NCBI RefSeq assembly: GCF_026735165.1
Contig: NZ_JAPQES010000001.1
Coordinates: forward strand, 744,001 to 808,000
Reading direction: 5' to 3'
DNA from: Clostridium ganghwense
GTDB lineage: Bacteria; Bacillota; Clostridia; Clostridiales; Clostridiaceae
DNA: 64,000 nt
Part shown: positions 35,778 through 45,189 of the stretch, piece by piece
Numbering within the stretch: position 1 is the first letter of the stretch
Layout: each line of letters starts with the position of its first letter
The notes under the pieces: generated by a model
The model's database searches: none
What the model was told of the DNA's origin: nothing
What the model saw: only the letters and a program-made list of their open reading frames with translations
Position numbers and translations under genes: made by a program

Positions 35778-37184
35778 ATGAAAAAAATATTCTTAGCATG
35801 TCTTTCTTTAGTATTAAGTTGCATAATGATTTCAGCTCCAGCATATGCTTATGCTGAAAATTCAACTAGCAAATTATATTCTAAAAATGAAATAGCCGAA
35901 GACGTAAAAGTATTAGTAGATAAACTAGAAAGGATCCATCCAAATTTATATTTTTCTATTGATAAGGAAGCTTTTAATAAACAAATACACGAAACTTTAA
36001 ATGAAATACAAGAACCTATAACTGAAACAGAGTTTTTTAAAAGATTTGCTCCTATAATATCAAAAATTGAAGATGGACATACGTTTTTAAAGTTACCAAA
36101 TAGCTTTATAAAAAAAGTAACTTCAACTAAAAATTTAATCCCTATTACAGTAGTGGTAAAAAATAAGAAGCTATATTTGAATGAAATATTAATTAAAGCT
36201 CTAAAAAATCAATATCAGGGTTACGAAATTACAGCTATTAATAATAAAAATAGTAGTAAATTATATTCTGAAATGATAAAATATACTTTCGGTAAACAAA
36301 GTTCTTTTAAAGAAACATCTGTACAAAGAAATTTCGGTATATTATATCATTTAGATAATGATTTTAAGGCATTCTATGAAATTAATCTTAAAGATTCTAC
36401 GGGTAATGAATTCAAGATAACACTTCAAGGTAAGAGTTTTAATTATATAAAAAACTTAATGACAAACACTTCTAATAAAAAAGAATATAAATTATATGAA
36501 TATAAAGTATTAGATAACAATATAGCTCTAATAAATTTTAATTCTTGTAGTGATTTTGAAGGTTTTAAAAAATTCTTAGATACAAGTTTTCAAGATATGA
36601 AAGAAAAAGGTATAAATGATTTAATAATTGACTTAAGAAAAAATGGTGGAGGTAGCTCAAAATTAGCCCAACTTTTAGTAGAGTATATTTATGCTGGAAA
36701 TTATAAACCAGCTTCAAAGGTAGATATAAAAATTAGTAAGGAGATACTTGATTACTATAATAGTAATCAATATATAAGTAAAGAAGAAATGCTAAAATTT
36801 AAAAATAGATTAGGACAAACTTATACTTTTACCTCTAAAGCTACTAGAAGTTATACCGAAAAACCAGTATTTCATGGAAACACATACTTCTTAATAGGTA
36901 AAAACACCTTTTCAAGTGCAGTCATATTATCATCTATGGTAAAAGACTATCATATTGGCTATTTAATAGGTGAAGAAACAGGTGGATTAGCCACACATTA
37001 CGGAGATATTTATAACTTTAATTTACCTAATACAAATTTATTAGTGGGAGTTTCTCATAAACACTTTGCAAGACCTAACGGATTAGATACACATCGCGGG
37101 GTTCTTCCTGATTATTATGAAAAAGATTTAAATAAAGATGCTCTTTATATTGCTATAGATATAATTATGTCCAAAAGAAATTAA
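35778..37184 (+). CDS. Secreted S41-family (C-terminal processing-like) peptidase
   Basis: A 468-residue protein with a clear signal peptide (MKKIFLACLSLVLSCIMISA, cleavage near AYA at about residue 25). The C-terminal half is an S41/tail-specific protease core: LIIDLRKNGGGSS at about 280, the nucleophile region GKNTFSSAVILSSMVKD at about 375, and GEETGG at about 395. No PDZ domain is evident, as in secreted single-domain S41 proteins of Firmicutes. GAGGAGG precedes the start, and a TATAAT (35734-35739) lies upstream. It is a stand-alone gene; the substrate is unknown. Confidence 0.9.
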   Translation: MKKIFLACLSLVLSCIMISAPAYAYAENSTSKLYSKNEIAEDVKVLVDKLERIHPNLYFSIDKEAFNKQIHETLNEIQEPITETEFFKRFAPIISKIEDGHTFLKLPNSFIKKVTSTKNLIPITVVVKNKKLYLNEILIKALKNQYQGYEITAINNKNSSKLYSEMIKYTFGKQSSFKETSVQRNFGILYHLDNDFKAFYEINLKDSTGNEFKITLQGKSFNYIKNLMTNTSNKKEYKLYEYKVLDNNIALINFNSCSDFEGFKKFLDTSFQDMKEKGINDLIIDLRKNGGGSSKLAQLLVEYIYAGNYKPASKVDIKISKEILDYYNSNQYISKEEMLKFKNRLGQTYTFTSKATRSYTEKPVFHGNTYFLIGKNTFSSAVILSSMVKDYHIGYLIGEETGGLATHYGDIYNFNLPNTNLLVGVSHKHFARPNGLDTHRGVLPDYYEKDLNKDALYIAIDIIMSKRN

Positions 37185-37209
37185 ATCTATTTATTAATTA
37201 TTAATTATT

Positions 37210-37251
37210 AATTCCCTCAAAGTAGTTATATAACCTACTTTAAGGGAATTA
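37210..37251. terminator. Hairpin between the S41 gene and treR
   Basis: AATTCCCTCAAAGTAG pairs with CTACTTTAAGGGAATT between converging genes. T runs are poor on both strands, so termination efficiency is uncertain. Confidence 0.5.
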
Positions 37252-37273
37252 ATATCTGTAAAAATTTTATCAT

Positions 37274-37999
37274 TTATTTTATACTTCTTCTAGCAAAATC
37301 TACAAATCTAAATTTATCTGTTCTATGTCTAGATTCAGTATATTGGAACAAACTAGCGTCATTTAAATAAACATAGTTTTTAACTACTACAATCATATCG
37401 TAATTTTGTAAATCTAAATATTTTTTGTCCTCTTCCGTTGCTGCTTCTACTGTAATTTCTTTTTTTGCAAAACCTATCTGCAACCCTAGTTCATTCTCAA
37501 TATATTCATATATTGAGTTTTCACAAATTTCTTTTGTTAATGAAGGTACATACCTTTTATTTATGAAATCTTTATCTAATATAATTTTTTCACCATCTAT
37601 TTTTCTTATCCTTATACTCTTCCATACTTCATCCTTTGGAGTTGCATGCAAATGTTTTATTAAAACCTTGTCTACCTTTATTAACTGTAAATCGGCCACA
37701 ATCGTTTCAGACTTACTGCCCATTTTTTTGGCTAGTTCTTTAAAACTAATAAGTCCCGAAACAGGAAAATCAAATTTGTTCACTTCTAAAACCAAAGAAC
37801 CTTTCCCTTTAATTTTTTGTATATACCCATTTTGCTCTAATAGGGTTAATGCCTTTCTTACAGTATCTCTAGATACATTATACTGCTGCATCAAATCATT
37901 TTCAGAAGGTAGCTTAGTAGTAGGTTTATATTCCTTATTCTTAATTTTTTCAGTTATCTCGTCATATATAGTTAAATATTTAGCTTTCATTTTTATCAC
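37274..37999 (-). CDS. treR: Trehalose operon repressor, GntR family
   Basis: A 241-residue regulator with an N-terminal winged helix (KLPSENDLMQQYNVSRDTVR at about residue 27) and a C-terminal UTRA ligand domain. In Bacillus, TreR binds TTGTATATACAA-type palindromes and is released by trehalose-6-phosphate. Position as the last gene of treP-treA-treR and the matching operators before treP support the assignment over other GntR/UTRA proteins. It starts 41 bases after treA. Confidence 0.93.
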   Translation of the reverse strand: MIKMKAKYLTIYDEITEKIKNKEYKPTTKLPSENDLMQQYNVSRDTVRKALTLLEQNGYIQKIKGKGSLVLEVNKFDFPVSGLISFKELAKKMGSKSETIVADLQLIKVDKVLIKHLHATPKDEVWKSIRIRKIDGEKIILDKDFINKRYVPSLTKEICENSIYEYIENELGLQIGFAKKEITVEAATEEDKKYLDLQNYDMIVVVKNYVYLNDASLFQYTESRHRTDKFRFVDFARRSIK

Positions 38000-38040
38000 C
38001 TAATCCTATTGTTATTAAGGATATTCTATCATTGATAAAA

Positions 38041-39705
38041 TCATTTCTCAAGGTGATATACAATTGATTCATATGGTCTCAAACTAACTTTTTTCAATTT
38101 TTTACTTGAATCTTTGTAATTTGATATTAAAACTTTACTTTTATATCCTTCAACGTTAATCTCTGCTGGTATTTCAAATGAAGTTTCTTTTCCATAGAAA
38201 TTATTTATTACCAACAATTTTTCATTATTATAGGTCCTAATATATGCAAATATATCCTTATGTTCCTTTAAGATTAACTTGAAATCACCATAAGCAATAA
38301 TATCTAATTTCTTTCTTAGAGTTATTAACTTTTTATAATGATAAAAAATAGACTCTTCATTCTCTAATGCATTTTCAACATTAATATCTTTATAGTTTGG
38401 TGATACTCCAATCCAAGGTGTTCCCCCTGTAAACCCTGAATTTTTGCTATTATTCCATTGCATTGGAGTTCTTGAGTTATCCCTAGATTTTCTTTTTATA
38501 ATATTCATTATAGTGTTTTCATCCATACCATAACTTTTCTTTATATTAAATATATTAAGTGTTTCAACATCTTTATATTTGTCAATATCATCAAACTTAG
38601 GATTCGTCATTCCTATTTCTTCACCTTGATATACATATGGTGTTCCCTGCATCATATGGATTGTAGTCGCAAGCATCTTAGCCGATTCATTATGATATTT
38701 CATATCATTACCAAATCTAGATACTATACGTGGTTGATCGTGATTACACCAAAATACTGCATTCCACCCATTACCTTTACCAATTCCTACCTGCCACTTT
38801 TCAAATATTTCTTTTAGCTGTATAAAATCAAACTCCATATTTGTCCACTTATCACCATTTTCATAATCAACTTTTAAATGGTGAAAATTAAAGACCATCG
38901 ATAATTCTTTTTCCTCTGGATTTGAATATTTTATACAATTTTCTAGGGTAGTAGATGACATTTCTCCAACAGTAATAATTTCTTCATGTTTACCAAAAGT
39001 TTCTATATTTAATTCCTTTAAATATTCATGAATTTTAGGACCATCAGTATAAAAACGACGACCATCGCCTTCATGATCACTTTCATACTGATGCGGCTTA
39101 GAAATTAGATTAATAACATCTAGTCTAAAGCCCTTCACTCCCTTGTTTATCCAGTAGTTTACTATTTTAAATATTTCATTTTTAACTTCTTTATTTTCCC
39201 AATTTAAATCTGCCTGAGTTACATCAAATAAATGTAGATAGTATTCATCAAATTCTTCTACATACTCCCAAGCTGACCCACCGAACTTTGATTCCCAATT
39301 TGTCGGATTTTTACCATCTTTGGGTTCTTTAAAAATATAAAAATCTTTATACTTTTCCTCACCATTCATAGCTTTTTTAAACCACTCATGCTCTGTTGAT
39401 GTATGATTAAATACCATGTCCAGCATTATATTTATGCCACGTTTATCAGCTTCACTTATTAGTTGTTCTAAATCTTCCATTGTTCCAAATCTAGAATCTA
39501 TATTACAATAGTCCGCAACATCATATCCATTGTCCTTTTGTGGTGATATATATATTGGTGTTAACCATATATAATCAACGCCTAGATTATTTATATAATC
39601 TAATTTTTCTGTAACCCCTTTTAAATCACCAATACCATCCTCATTAGTATCATTAAAAGATTTAGGATATATTTGATATACCACACTTTTCTTAAAATCT
39701 ATCAT
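38041..39705 (-). CDS. treA: Trehalose-6-phosphate hydrolase (phospho-alpha-1,1-glucosidase)
   Basis: A 554-residue GH13 enzyme that splits trehalose-6-phosphate into glucose and glucose-6-phosphate. The GH13 motifs are in order: MLDMVFNHTS (about 97), GFRLDVINLISKP with the nucleophile Asp (about 195), VGEMSS with the acid/base Glu (about 250) and FWCNHDQPR (about 320). Length and operon context separate it from oligo-1,6-glucosidases. Confidence 0.95.
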   Translation of the reverse strand: MIDFKKSVVYQIYPKSFNDTNEDGIGDLKGVTEKLDYINNLGVDYIWLTPIYISPQKDNGYDVADYCNIDSRFGTMEDLEQLISEADKRGINIMLDMVFNHTSTEHEWFKKAMNGEEKYKDFYIFKEPKDGKNPTNWESKFGGSAWEYVEEFDEYYLHLFDVTQADLNWENKEVKNEIFKIVNYWINKGVKGFRLDVINLISKPHQYESDHEGDGRRFYTDGPKIHEYLKELNIETFGKHEEIITVGEMSSTTLENCIKYSNPEEKELSMVFNFHHLKVDYENGDKWTNMEFDFIQLKEIFEKWQVGIGKGNGWNAVFWCNHDQPRIVSRFGNDMKYHNESAKMLATTIHMMQGTPYVYQGEEIGMTNPKFDDIDKYKDVETLNIFNIKKSYGMDENTIMNIIKRKSRDNSRTPMQWNNSKNSGFTGGTPWIGVSPNYKDINVENALENEESIFYHYKKLITLRKKLDIIAYGDFKLILKEHKDIFAYIRTYNNEKLLVINNFYGKETSFEIPAEINVEGYKSKVLISNYKDSSKKLKKVSLRPYESIVYHLEK

Positions 39706-39795
39706 AACAATTACTCCTTATAGTCTTTATTTATAGCATCTTGATCTTATTTTAAAAAGTTTTAACTGTCGGCATTTTATATTTAAAACAACAAG

Positions 39796-39825
39796 TAAAG
39801 GGAAGCTATAAAACTCCCCTTTTTT
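39796..39825 (-). terminator. Weak hairpin between treP and treA
   Basis: AAAGGGGAG and CTTCCCTTT flank a short loop with only a few T after it on the minus strand. It may reduce treA relative to treP or protect the treP mRNA. Confidence 0.5.
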
Positions 39826-39834
39826 ATTCATTAT

Positions 39835-41253
39835 TTATTTGTCTTTTTTTAATCCACGCTTCTTAGCAAAAATTATTGTTAAAACAAATGGAACTACAAT
39901 TGCTATAAGCATTGCCAATGCAAATGATAACATATTTTGTGGCTTGATTGATAGGATTCCTGGTAATCCACCTACCCCTATAGAATTTGCCATAACTTTT
40001 GAACCTACTGATACTACAGCTGCTGCAGCTGAGCCTATCATTGCTGCTAAGAATGGGAATACATATTTTAAGTTAATACCAAACATAGCTGGCTCTGTTA
40101 CACCTAAGTAACATGAAATTGCTGCTGGTATAGATACTTGCTTTTCCTCTTCATTATCTCTATTTAAGTAAATCATAGCTAATACTGCTGAACCTTGCGC
40201 AATATTTGATAATGCAATCATTGGCCATAAACTTGTTCCACCAAATTGACCGATTAATTGTAAATCTATAGCGTTTGTCATATGATGTAAACCTGTTATT
40301 ACTAATGGTGCATATACAAATCCAAATATTGATGCGAATAACCAACTAAAACTTGATGTTAAGCCAGCATATACAACCGTTGAGATAGCAGAACCTATCT
40401 TCCAACCTAATGGTCCTAATATTACATGAGCAATTAATACTGTTGGTATTAATGCTAAAAACGGAACAACTATCATGGAAATATATTCTGGAACTATCTT
40501 GCGAAGCTTTAATTCTAAGTTAGCTAATACAAAACCTGCTAGTATAGCTGGGATAACTTGCGCTTGATAACCTATCATTTTAACTTGTGCAAATCCAAAA
40601 TTCCATACTGGAATTTCTTTTGCGCCTGCAACTGCATAAGCATTTAACAATTGTGGTGATACTAAAGTAAGACCTAAAACTATACCTAATATCTGAGTAG
40701 CACCCATCTTCTTTGAGATAGACCATGTTATACCAACCGGTAAGAAGAAGAATATAGCCTCACCTATTAGCCATAAGAATGAATGCACTCCGCTCCAAAA
40801 TTGATAAACTTGTGTTATGGTTTTTGTTCCATCTTCTAATAATTTAATATCTCCAATTATGTTACGGAAGCCTAAAATTAATCCTCCTACTATTATTGCT
40901 GGAATCAATGGTGTGAAAATTTCTGCTAAGTGAGCTAACATTCTTTGAACTACATTCATATTTTGTCTTGCTGCTTGTTTTGCTGCATCTTTACTTACTC
41001 CATCTACTCCTGAAACTTCTGCAAAGTCATTATAAAAGCTTGAAACTTCATTTCCTATTATAACTTGGAACTGTCCTGCTTGTGTGAATGTTCCTTTTAC
41101 ACTTTTTAGTGCTTCGATTTTCTTTACGTCCGCTTTTGATTCATCATTTAGTACAAATCTCATACGAGTTACACAGTGAGATACTGCTGAAATATTTTCT
41201 TTTCCGCCAATATATTCTAGTAATTGCTTTGCTTCATTGGTAAACTTTGACAT
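39835..41253 (-). CDS. treP: PTS trehalose-specific EIIBC component
   Basis: A 472-residue membrane transporter that imports and phosphorylates trehalose. The EIIB domain (about 1-85) has the phosphorylated Cys27 in VSHCVTRMRF. A linker leads to the EIIC domain (about 110-460) with about ten helices and the segment VTEPAMFGINL. No EIIA domain is present, so a separate glucose-type EIIA must phosphorylate it. AAAGGAGGG precedes the ATG. First gene of the tre operon. Confidence 0.95.
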   Translation of the reverse strand: MSKFTNEAKQLLEYIGGKENISAVSHCVTRMRFVLNDESKADVKKIEALKSVKGTFTQAGQFQVIIGNEVSSFYNDFAEVSGVDGVSKDAAKQAARQNMNVVQRMLAHLAEIFTPLIPAIIVGGLILGFRNIIGDIKLLEDGTKTITQVYQFWSGVHSFLWLIGEAIFFFLPVGITWSISKKMGATQILGIVLGLTLVSPQLLNAYAVAGAKEIPVWNFGFAQVKMIGYQAQVIPAILAGFVLANLELKLRKIVPEYISMIVVPFLALIPTVLIAHVILGPLGWKIGSAISTVVYAGLTSSFSWLFASIFGFVYAPLVITGLHHMTNAIDLQLIGQFGGTSLWPMIALSNIAQGSAVLAMIYLNRDNEEEKQVSIPAAISCYLGVTEPAMFGINLKYVFPFLAAMIGSAAAAVVSVGSKVMANSIGVGGLPGILSIKPQNMLSFALAMLIAIVVPFVLTIIFAKKRGLKKDK

Positions 41254-41273
41254 AGTAACCCTCCTTTTAATTT

Positions 41274-41293
41274 TTTAACGTTTTTTCGTTAAA
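41274..41293. repeat. Palindrome TTTAACG-T6-CGTTAAA in the treP leader
   Basis: A perfect 7-base inverted repeat between the TreR operators and the treP ribosome binding site. It could be an RNA hairpin or a further regulatory site; the binding factor is unknown. Confidence 0.5.
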
Positions 41294-41348
41294 TAAATAT
41301 TTTTATCATAAACTTTTATATCTAGCCATTTATCACTTAGTGGTCACT

Positions 41349-41364
41349 ACTTGTACGTACATGT
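41349..41364. promoter_or_regulatory. TreR operator 1
   Basis: ACTTGTACGTACATGT is a near-perfect palindrome resembling the Bacillus tre operator ACTTGTATATACAAGT. It lies around the predicted transcription start. Confidence 0.75.
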
Positions 41365-41375
41365 TTGTTAATTTT

Positions 41376-41404
41376 ATTTTAACTTGTACGTATAAGTTTG
41401 TCAA
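41376..41404 (-). promoter_or_regulatory. treP promoter with TreR operator 2 in the spacer
   Basis: TTGACA (41399-41404), 17 bases, TAAAAT (41376-41381). The second operator ACTTGTACGTATAAGT (41382-41397) fills the spacer exactly, and its centre is 33 bases (about three turns) from operator 1. Confidence 0.8.
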
Positions 41405-41572
41405 TGTTTTTTTAAACCTTTACATTTTTATTGTTTTATATTAATACTGCCCACATAAAATCCACTTTAAAAATATTATATCTGACTCTTATATAAAAAA
41501 TAGCAAAACATATACTACTAGAATATACCTTCTTGGTACTAAAAAATGAAGAAATAAAAAAAGATAAAAAAT

Positions 41573-41602
41573 AAAACGCACTAGATTTTCTAGTACGTTT
41601 TT
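41573..41602 (-). terminator. Terminator after the lipoprotein gene
   Basis: AAAACGTACTAG... pairs with CTAGTGCGTTTT, followed by a T-rich run on the minus strand, 40 bases past the stop. Confidence 0.75.
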
Positions 41603-41641
41603 CGATTTCTATATAATGTATTTAAAATTGATTAACTTTTA

Positions 41642-42292
41642 TTACATTCCTGAAACTTGTCCACCAATACCTGAACCAAATTGAATCATATTTTGTGGCA
41701 ACCAAACTTTTTCTTGAATAGTAAACTTAAAAGTTTTTTCCTTTGTATCAGCTGATGGTTTCACATTTTTAAATGCTTCTACTAAATTTTTGATATAAGC
41801 ATCTGTTACTTTAGTTTTAGCTTCTTGTTGGTTTGTAAGTTTTAATTTTTTAACCTGTTCAACTGCATCTTGTGCTGCTTTTTTATCAAGTGCAACTGTA
41901 TCAAAATATGTTGATTTTATCTTAACTTGTGCTTCTGTATCACTTTCAGAAACAGTTTCTGTAGTTACTGTTAATTTTTTTAGACCTTCCATACGCGCTT
42001 CATATATTTGTTCAACTTGCTCATCTTTAATTGTTAAACCTGCAACTTTAAAATTATTTTTTATCGCTGTAGTATATGTTTCTTTTTGAAGCTTTGCTGT
42101 TTCATCTATTACATCTTTTGGCATTTTAATTTTTTCTAAACCACTTTGGTCTCCTTTAATGTAAAAATTAAATAAAATTTTTGCTGTCTCATCAGGACTT
42201 ACTTTTGGTTTAGAGCTACATCCAATCAACATTATTGGAATAAATAAAAAACTCATTAATAACACTAAACTCTTTTTCATTTTCTTCATCAT
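41642..42292 (-). CDS. Lipoprotein of unknown function (DUF5105-like)
   Basis: A 216-residue protein with a lipoprotein signal (LIGC, Cys25), then a helical plus beta domain rich in Lys, Thr and Glu. The opening DETAKILFNFYIKGDQSGL resembles DUF5105-type Firmicute lipoproteins, recognised by eye only. It is preceded by a weak GGGGGAAATATG ribosome site. It lies just outside the left end of the tRNA-Arg island and is presumably core genome. Confidence 0.75.
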   Translation of the reverse strand: MMKKMKKSLVLLMSFLFIPIMLIGCSSKPKVSPDETAKILFNFYIKGDQSGLEKIKMPKDVIDETAKLQKETYTTAIKNNFKVAGLTIKDEQVEQIYEARMEGLKKLTVTTETVSESDTEAQVKIKSTYFDTVALDKKAAQDAVEQVKKLKLTNQQEAKTKVTDAYIKNLVEAFKNVKPSADTKEKTFKFTIQEKVWLPQNMIQFGSGIGGQVSGM

Positions 42293-42456
42293 ATTTCCCC
42301 CTATTATGCTATTTTTTTCTCCAATAACAAATATAATACATTATGTATGTTTTGTCAATTTTTTTAATTACTTTTTTAATTGTAATATTTTTTATATTAA
42401 AGTTTATTCTTCAAAGTAATAACCAAAAGCATAATTATACTATTTTTTTAATAAAA

Positions 42457-42499
42457 ATAAGGCTTTACAAAGTTCTCTATAAACTCTGTAAAGCCTTAT
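42457..42499 (-). terminator. Terminator following the displaced tRNA-Arg end
   Basis: ATAAGGCTTTACA pairs with TGTAAAGCCTTAT, followed by TTTTTATT on the minus strand. It resembles the tRNA cluster 1 terminator and is probably the original terminator of the large tRNA array before the island inserted. Confidence 0.75.
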
Positions 42500-42519
42500 A
42501 TCTCAACCGTATATATTAT

Positions 42520-42565
42520 TTGTAAATGGTGCGCCCAGCGGGAGTCGAACCCACGACCTTCAGAT
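42520..42565 (-). repeat. Left direct repeat: 3' end of tRNA-Arg(TCG) (att-like)
   Basis: These 46 bases are identical to 49906-49951: the encoded CCA, acceptor 3' strand and T arm into the anticodon stem of tRNA-Arg(TCG). After that the sequence is unrelated and no tRNA can form. Such a displaced tRNA 3' end is the usual mark of site-specific integration. Confidence 0.93.
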
Positions 42566-42670
42566 ATGTGAGCATAGTATATTTATCATTTTATATTTTC
42601 TTAAAATCCTTTATTTTTCTACATTCATATTACATTTAATCTTCGCTTGTCCCTTTTAAAAATACGTTTT

Positions 42671-42865
42671 TTACTCCGGTTGTGTTACTTTTCTTTTTCT
42701 ACTTAAACCATTAAAATTACTTGCTTTATCAAGCATTAACAAAAACAATAATTTATTAAAAATAAAATAACAATATTCACATATCCAAACCAGCTTATCC
42801 ACAAACAGAAATTTTATATTCTTCAATACTGCAACTATATTACAGAAAAGGTTGCAACGTTGCAA
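42671..42865 (-). CDS. Doubtful 64-residue reading frame
   Basis: A short hydrophobic frame ending LSRKRKVTQPE, just inside the left island end. No ribosome binding site or family is seen. It may be chance or a gene remnant. Region 42566-43084 otherwise holds no gene. Confidence 0.2.
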   Translation of the reverse strand: MQRCNLFCNIVAVLKNIKFLFVDKLVWICEYCYFIFNKLLFLLMLDKASNFNGLSRKRKVTQPE

Positions 42866-43084
42866 TTATATTCCATTTGAAACCTAGTTACAAAGCCACT
42901 TATAGGCTACTTTAACTTATTCGTTTGTTTTTCGAGAAGTACTCGAGCTGATAATTCACCAATAAATTTCTTTATGTACTAGCATTTACTAACATAACTT
43001 CGATTTAACCTTACCTTTTGTAACTGCCTCTTCGGTTTTAAACTTTAACTTTATTTTGCCTTTAAAAGAATAAACTGTACATGG

Positions 43085-43579
43085 TCAAAGAATTTTACCC
43101 ATATAATATTCATCTACATATTGTCCATTTACAATAAGTGACTTTTCCTTTGTTCCTTCAATTTTAAATCCCATTTTTTTATACAAGTGTATAGCACTTT
43201 CGTTATGAGTTATCACTGTTAATTCTAGTCTTGTAATATTACTTTCTAATGCCCATTTCTCCATTTCTTCAAAAAATTTCACTCCAATTTTTCTTCCTCT
43301 ATAATCCGTTAATATACCTATAACTATATAAGCGCTATGTTTTATCCTATTAGCAAAGCCTCTCTCAGCTGATAAAAAGCCAACTATATTTCCATTATCT
43401 TCACCTACCAACGTTAGTGACTTTGAATTATTCATATTTCTTATGTTGGATTCCATTTCTCCTATAGTTGTTTTTCTCTCTCCTGGTTGAAACATCATAT
43501 TATTTGTTTCATTATCTAATTGTTTCAACATATTTAAGAATCTTTCTGAATCTTTCACTTCAACTCTTCTTATAATCAT
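43085..43579 (-). CDS. GNAT-family N-acetyltransferase
   Basis: A 164-residue acetyltransferase of the RimI/PhnO type. The acetyl-CoA loop is in ILTDYRGRKIGVKFFEEMEKWA (about 90-110), followed by LELTVITHNESAIHLYKKMGFKIEG (about 122-145), the diagnostic GNAT segment. GGAGGTTAAAGT precedes the ATG. The substrate is unknown. It is cargo of the island. Confidence 0.9.
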   Translation of the reverse strand: MIIRRVEVKDSERFLNMLKQLDNETNNMMFQPGERKTTIGEMESNIRNMNNSKSLTLVGEDNGNIVGFLSAERGFANRIKHSAYIVIGILTDYRGRKIGVKFFEEMEKWALESNITRLELTVITHNESAIHLYKKMGFKIEGTKEKSLIVNGQYVDEYYMGKIL

Positions 43580-43694
43580 ACTTTAACCTCCATACCATAC
43601 ATAACGCATTTTATAACAATTTCGTCTTAACCCATTATATCTTCTTGCTACGTAATTTAAGAAGATGGTGTATTATTATAACTACAGATTATGC

Positions 43695-43868
43695 TCATTT
43701 TCTTTTATGACGACTTTTAATAACAAAAACGATAAGAGATACGATTGACAACAGCATAAGTAGAATTGCTAACCAATCAGGTATTGGTACTACAAAACGA
43801 TTTATCAACATTGTTCCTGAGCTAATTCCCAACGATAATATTAAATAAAATAAATTCTTATTTTTCAT
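43695..43868 (-). CDS. Small two-helix membrane protein (57 residues)
   Basis: A short gene beginning MKNKNLFYLILSLGISSG and ending RHKRK. It has two hydrophobic helices (about 6-28 and 32-51) and a basic C-terminus. GGAGAAAAA lies directly before the ATG. It resembles small phage or island membrane proteins only in general character; no family is assigned. Confidence 0.6.
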   Translation of the reverse strand: MKNKNLFYLILSLGISSGTMLINRFVVPIPDWLAILLMLLSIVSLIVFVIKSRHKRK

Positions 43869-44013
43869 TTTTTCTCCTTTTATATGAGTAGTTTTTCTTC
43901 ATAATATTTTACTATTATTACTTAACTGTTTTCTTAATTATTAGTTTTATATATCACCCTTTATTAAAGTTATGTCATCATTGTAATGAACTAAAGTTAT
44001 TCACCAGCTTTGT

Positions 44014-44325
44014 CTATCTTTGTATATTTTTATTCTTTTGAATTTCTTCTGAAAAAATTACTAAATCCCATTCAAACAACTCGTATCTATACAAGTTTCT
44101 TTTTATTAAAGGATCGTTATCTGCAACTTCTTTTGCTTCCGTTAAATCTTTAGCTTCAAAAATTATCATTCCACCAGCTTTATTAGAGAATCCACCACCA
44201 ATAAAATATCTCTCAGATGCTACTCCGCTTAAATATTCAATATGATCATTAAAATCATTTGAACTAGATTTAATTTCTTCTACTTTATAATCAATTCTTA
44301 CAAATAATTTATCACCTTTTTTCAT
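44014..44325 (-). CDS. YciI-like domain protein
   Basis: A 103-residue protein with a ferredoxin-like alpha-beta fold typical of YciI: HIEYLSGVASERYFIGGGFSNKAGGMIIFEAKDLTEAKEVADNDPLIK follows the family pattern of a strand, a GG turn and an ADPL segment. It starts 5 bases after the flavoprotein gene, so the two are an operon. The precise role of YciI proteins is unknown; many are linked to redox enzymes. Confidence 0.8.
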   Translation of the reverse strand: MKKGDKLFVRIDYKVEEIKSSSNDFNDHIEYLSGVASERYFIGGGFSNKAGGMIIFEAKDLTEAKEVADNDPLIKRNLYRYELFEWDLVIFSEEIQKNKNIQR

Positions 44326-44330
44326 TTCAA

Positions 44331-44900
44331 TTACTCCTCCAAACTTTTAATTATCCAAGCTAAATTTTGTGCAAATCTTATAATATACGATTTTGCCTTT
44401 TCATCCTTTTCAATATCTCCTTTATGTACTCCAATACCAATATTCCAATATGTAGAACTAGGGATAATCATTTCATTTACAAGATAGAAATCGACTAAAC
44501 AATTTATAGTTGTTAACTGGCCAGTTTCTCCTGCGATAGCAATTGGACCTCCTATTTTTCTAGATAATGGACGCTTATTATTAAAAGAAACATAAGTTAA
44601 CCTCTGAAGAAAAGCCATTAGTAACGAAGTAGGTGCTCCTACATACACAGGACTTCCAATAACAAACCCCTTATTTTCTAAAACTTCATCATAAATGCTA
44701 TTAAAATCATCATTTTGAATACATCTATTAATTCCTATACATTTATCACAGTTTATACAATGATTTATATTTTTGCCAGATAAGCTAATAAATTTTGTAC
44801 TTATATTATCCCTTTGTAATTCTTTATCAAATACTGATAACAGTAACTCAGTATTACCATTTTTCCTTGGAGAACCAGATACTATTAATACTCCCATCAA
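44331..44900 (-). CDS. Iron-sulfur flavoprotein-like NAD(P)H:FMN oxidoreductase
   Basis: A 189-residue flavodoxin-fold protein of the multimeric WrbA/ISF type. The FMN phosphate loop is SGSPRKNGNTELLLSV (about 7-22). A cysteine cluster CINCDKCIGINRC (about 49-61) is typical of iron-sulfur flavoproteins. GSPVYVGAPTSLLMAF (about 83-98) is the second flavin motif. GGAGG precedes the ATG. It probably reduces quinones or xenobiotics and is transcribed with the YciI-like gene. Confidence 0.9.
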   Translation of the reverse strand: MMGVLIVSGSPRKNGNTELLLSVFDKELQRDNISTKFISLSGKNINHCINCDKCIGINRCIQNDDFNSIYDEVLENKGFVIGSPVYVGAPTSLLMAFLQRLTYVSFNNKRPLSRKIGGPIAIAGETGQLTTINCLVDFYLVNEMIIPSSTYWNIGIGVHKGDIEKDEKAKSYIIRFAQNLAWIIKSLEE

Positions 44901-45189
44901 TATCCCTCCTATAACTTCTTTTCTGACACAATCTCTTTAAATTACGAATCATTTTATTAATCCTTATTATACTAAACTTTCATTTAAATAGCTAAATTCT
45001 TGTTTTAAACAACTCCAAAATATATATTTTATTAAAGTAAATACTCAGCTTTCTGCAATTAGCTCCAATATCTATGATTATCTATAAGCTCACAAGTTCC
45101 ATACCCATTTTTCTTCTCCATCATTCTATATTTTTTCAGTGCTCTTCTATGGATTTTGCTTTAACTAATTCATAATCTAATCCATATCA

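Noticed and set aside
42520-42565. A functional tRNA-Arg gene at the left island end
   Set aside because: Only the 3' half is present; the anticodon loop and 5' half are replaced by unrelated sequence.
42795-42803. TTATCCACA, a perfect DnaA box inside the island
   Set aside because: A single copy with no cluster, replication gene or origin structure nearby; expected by chance.
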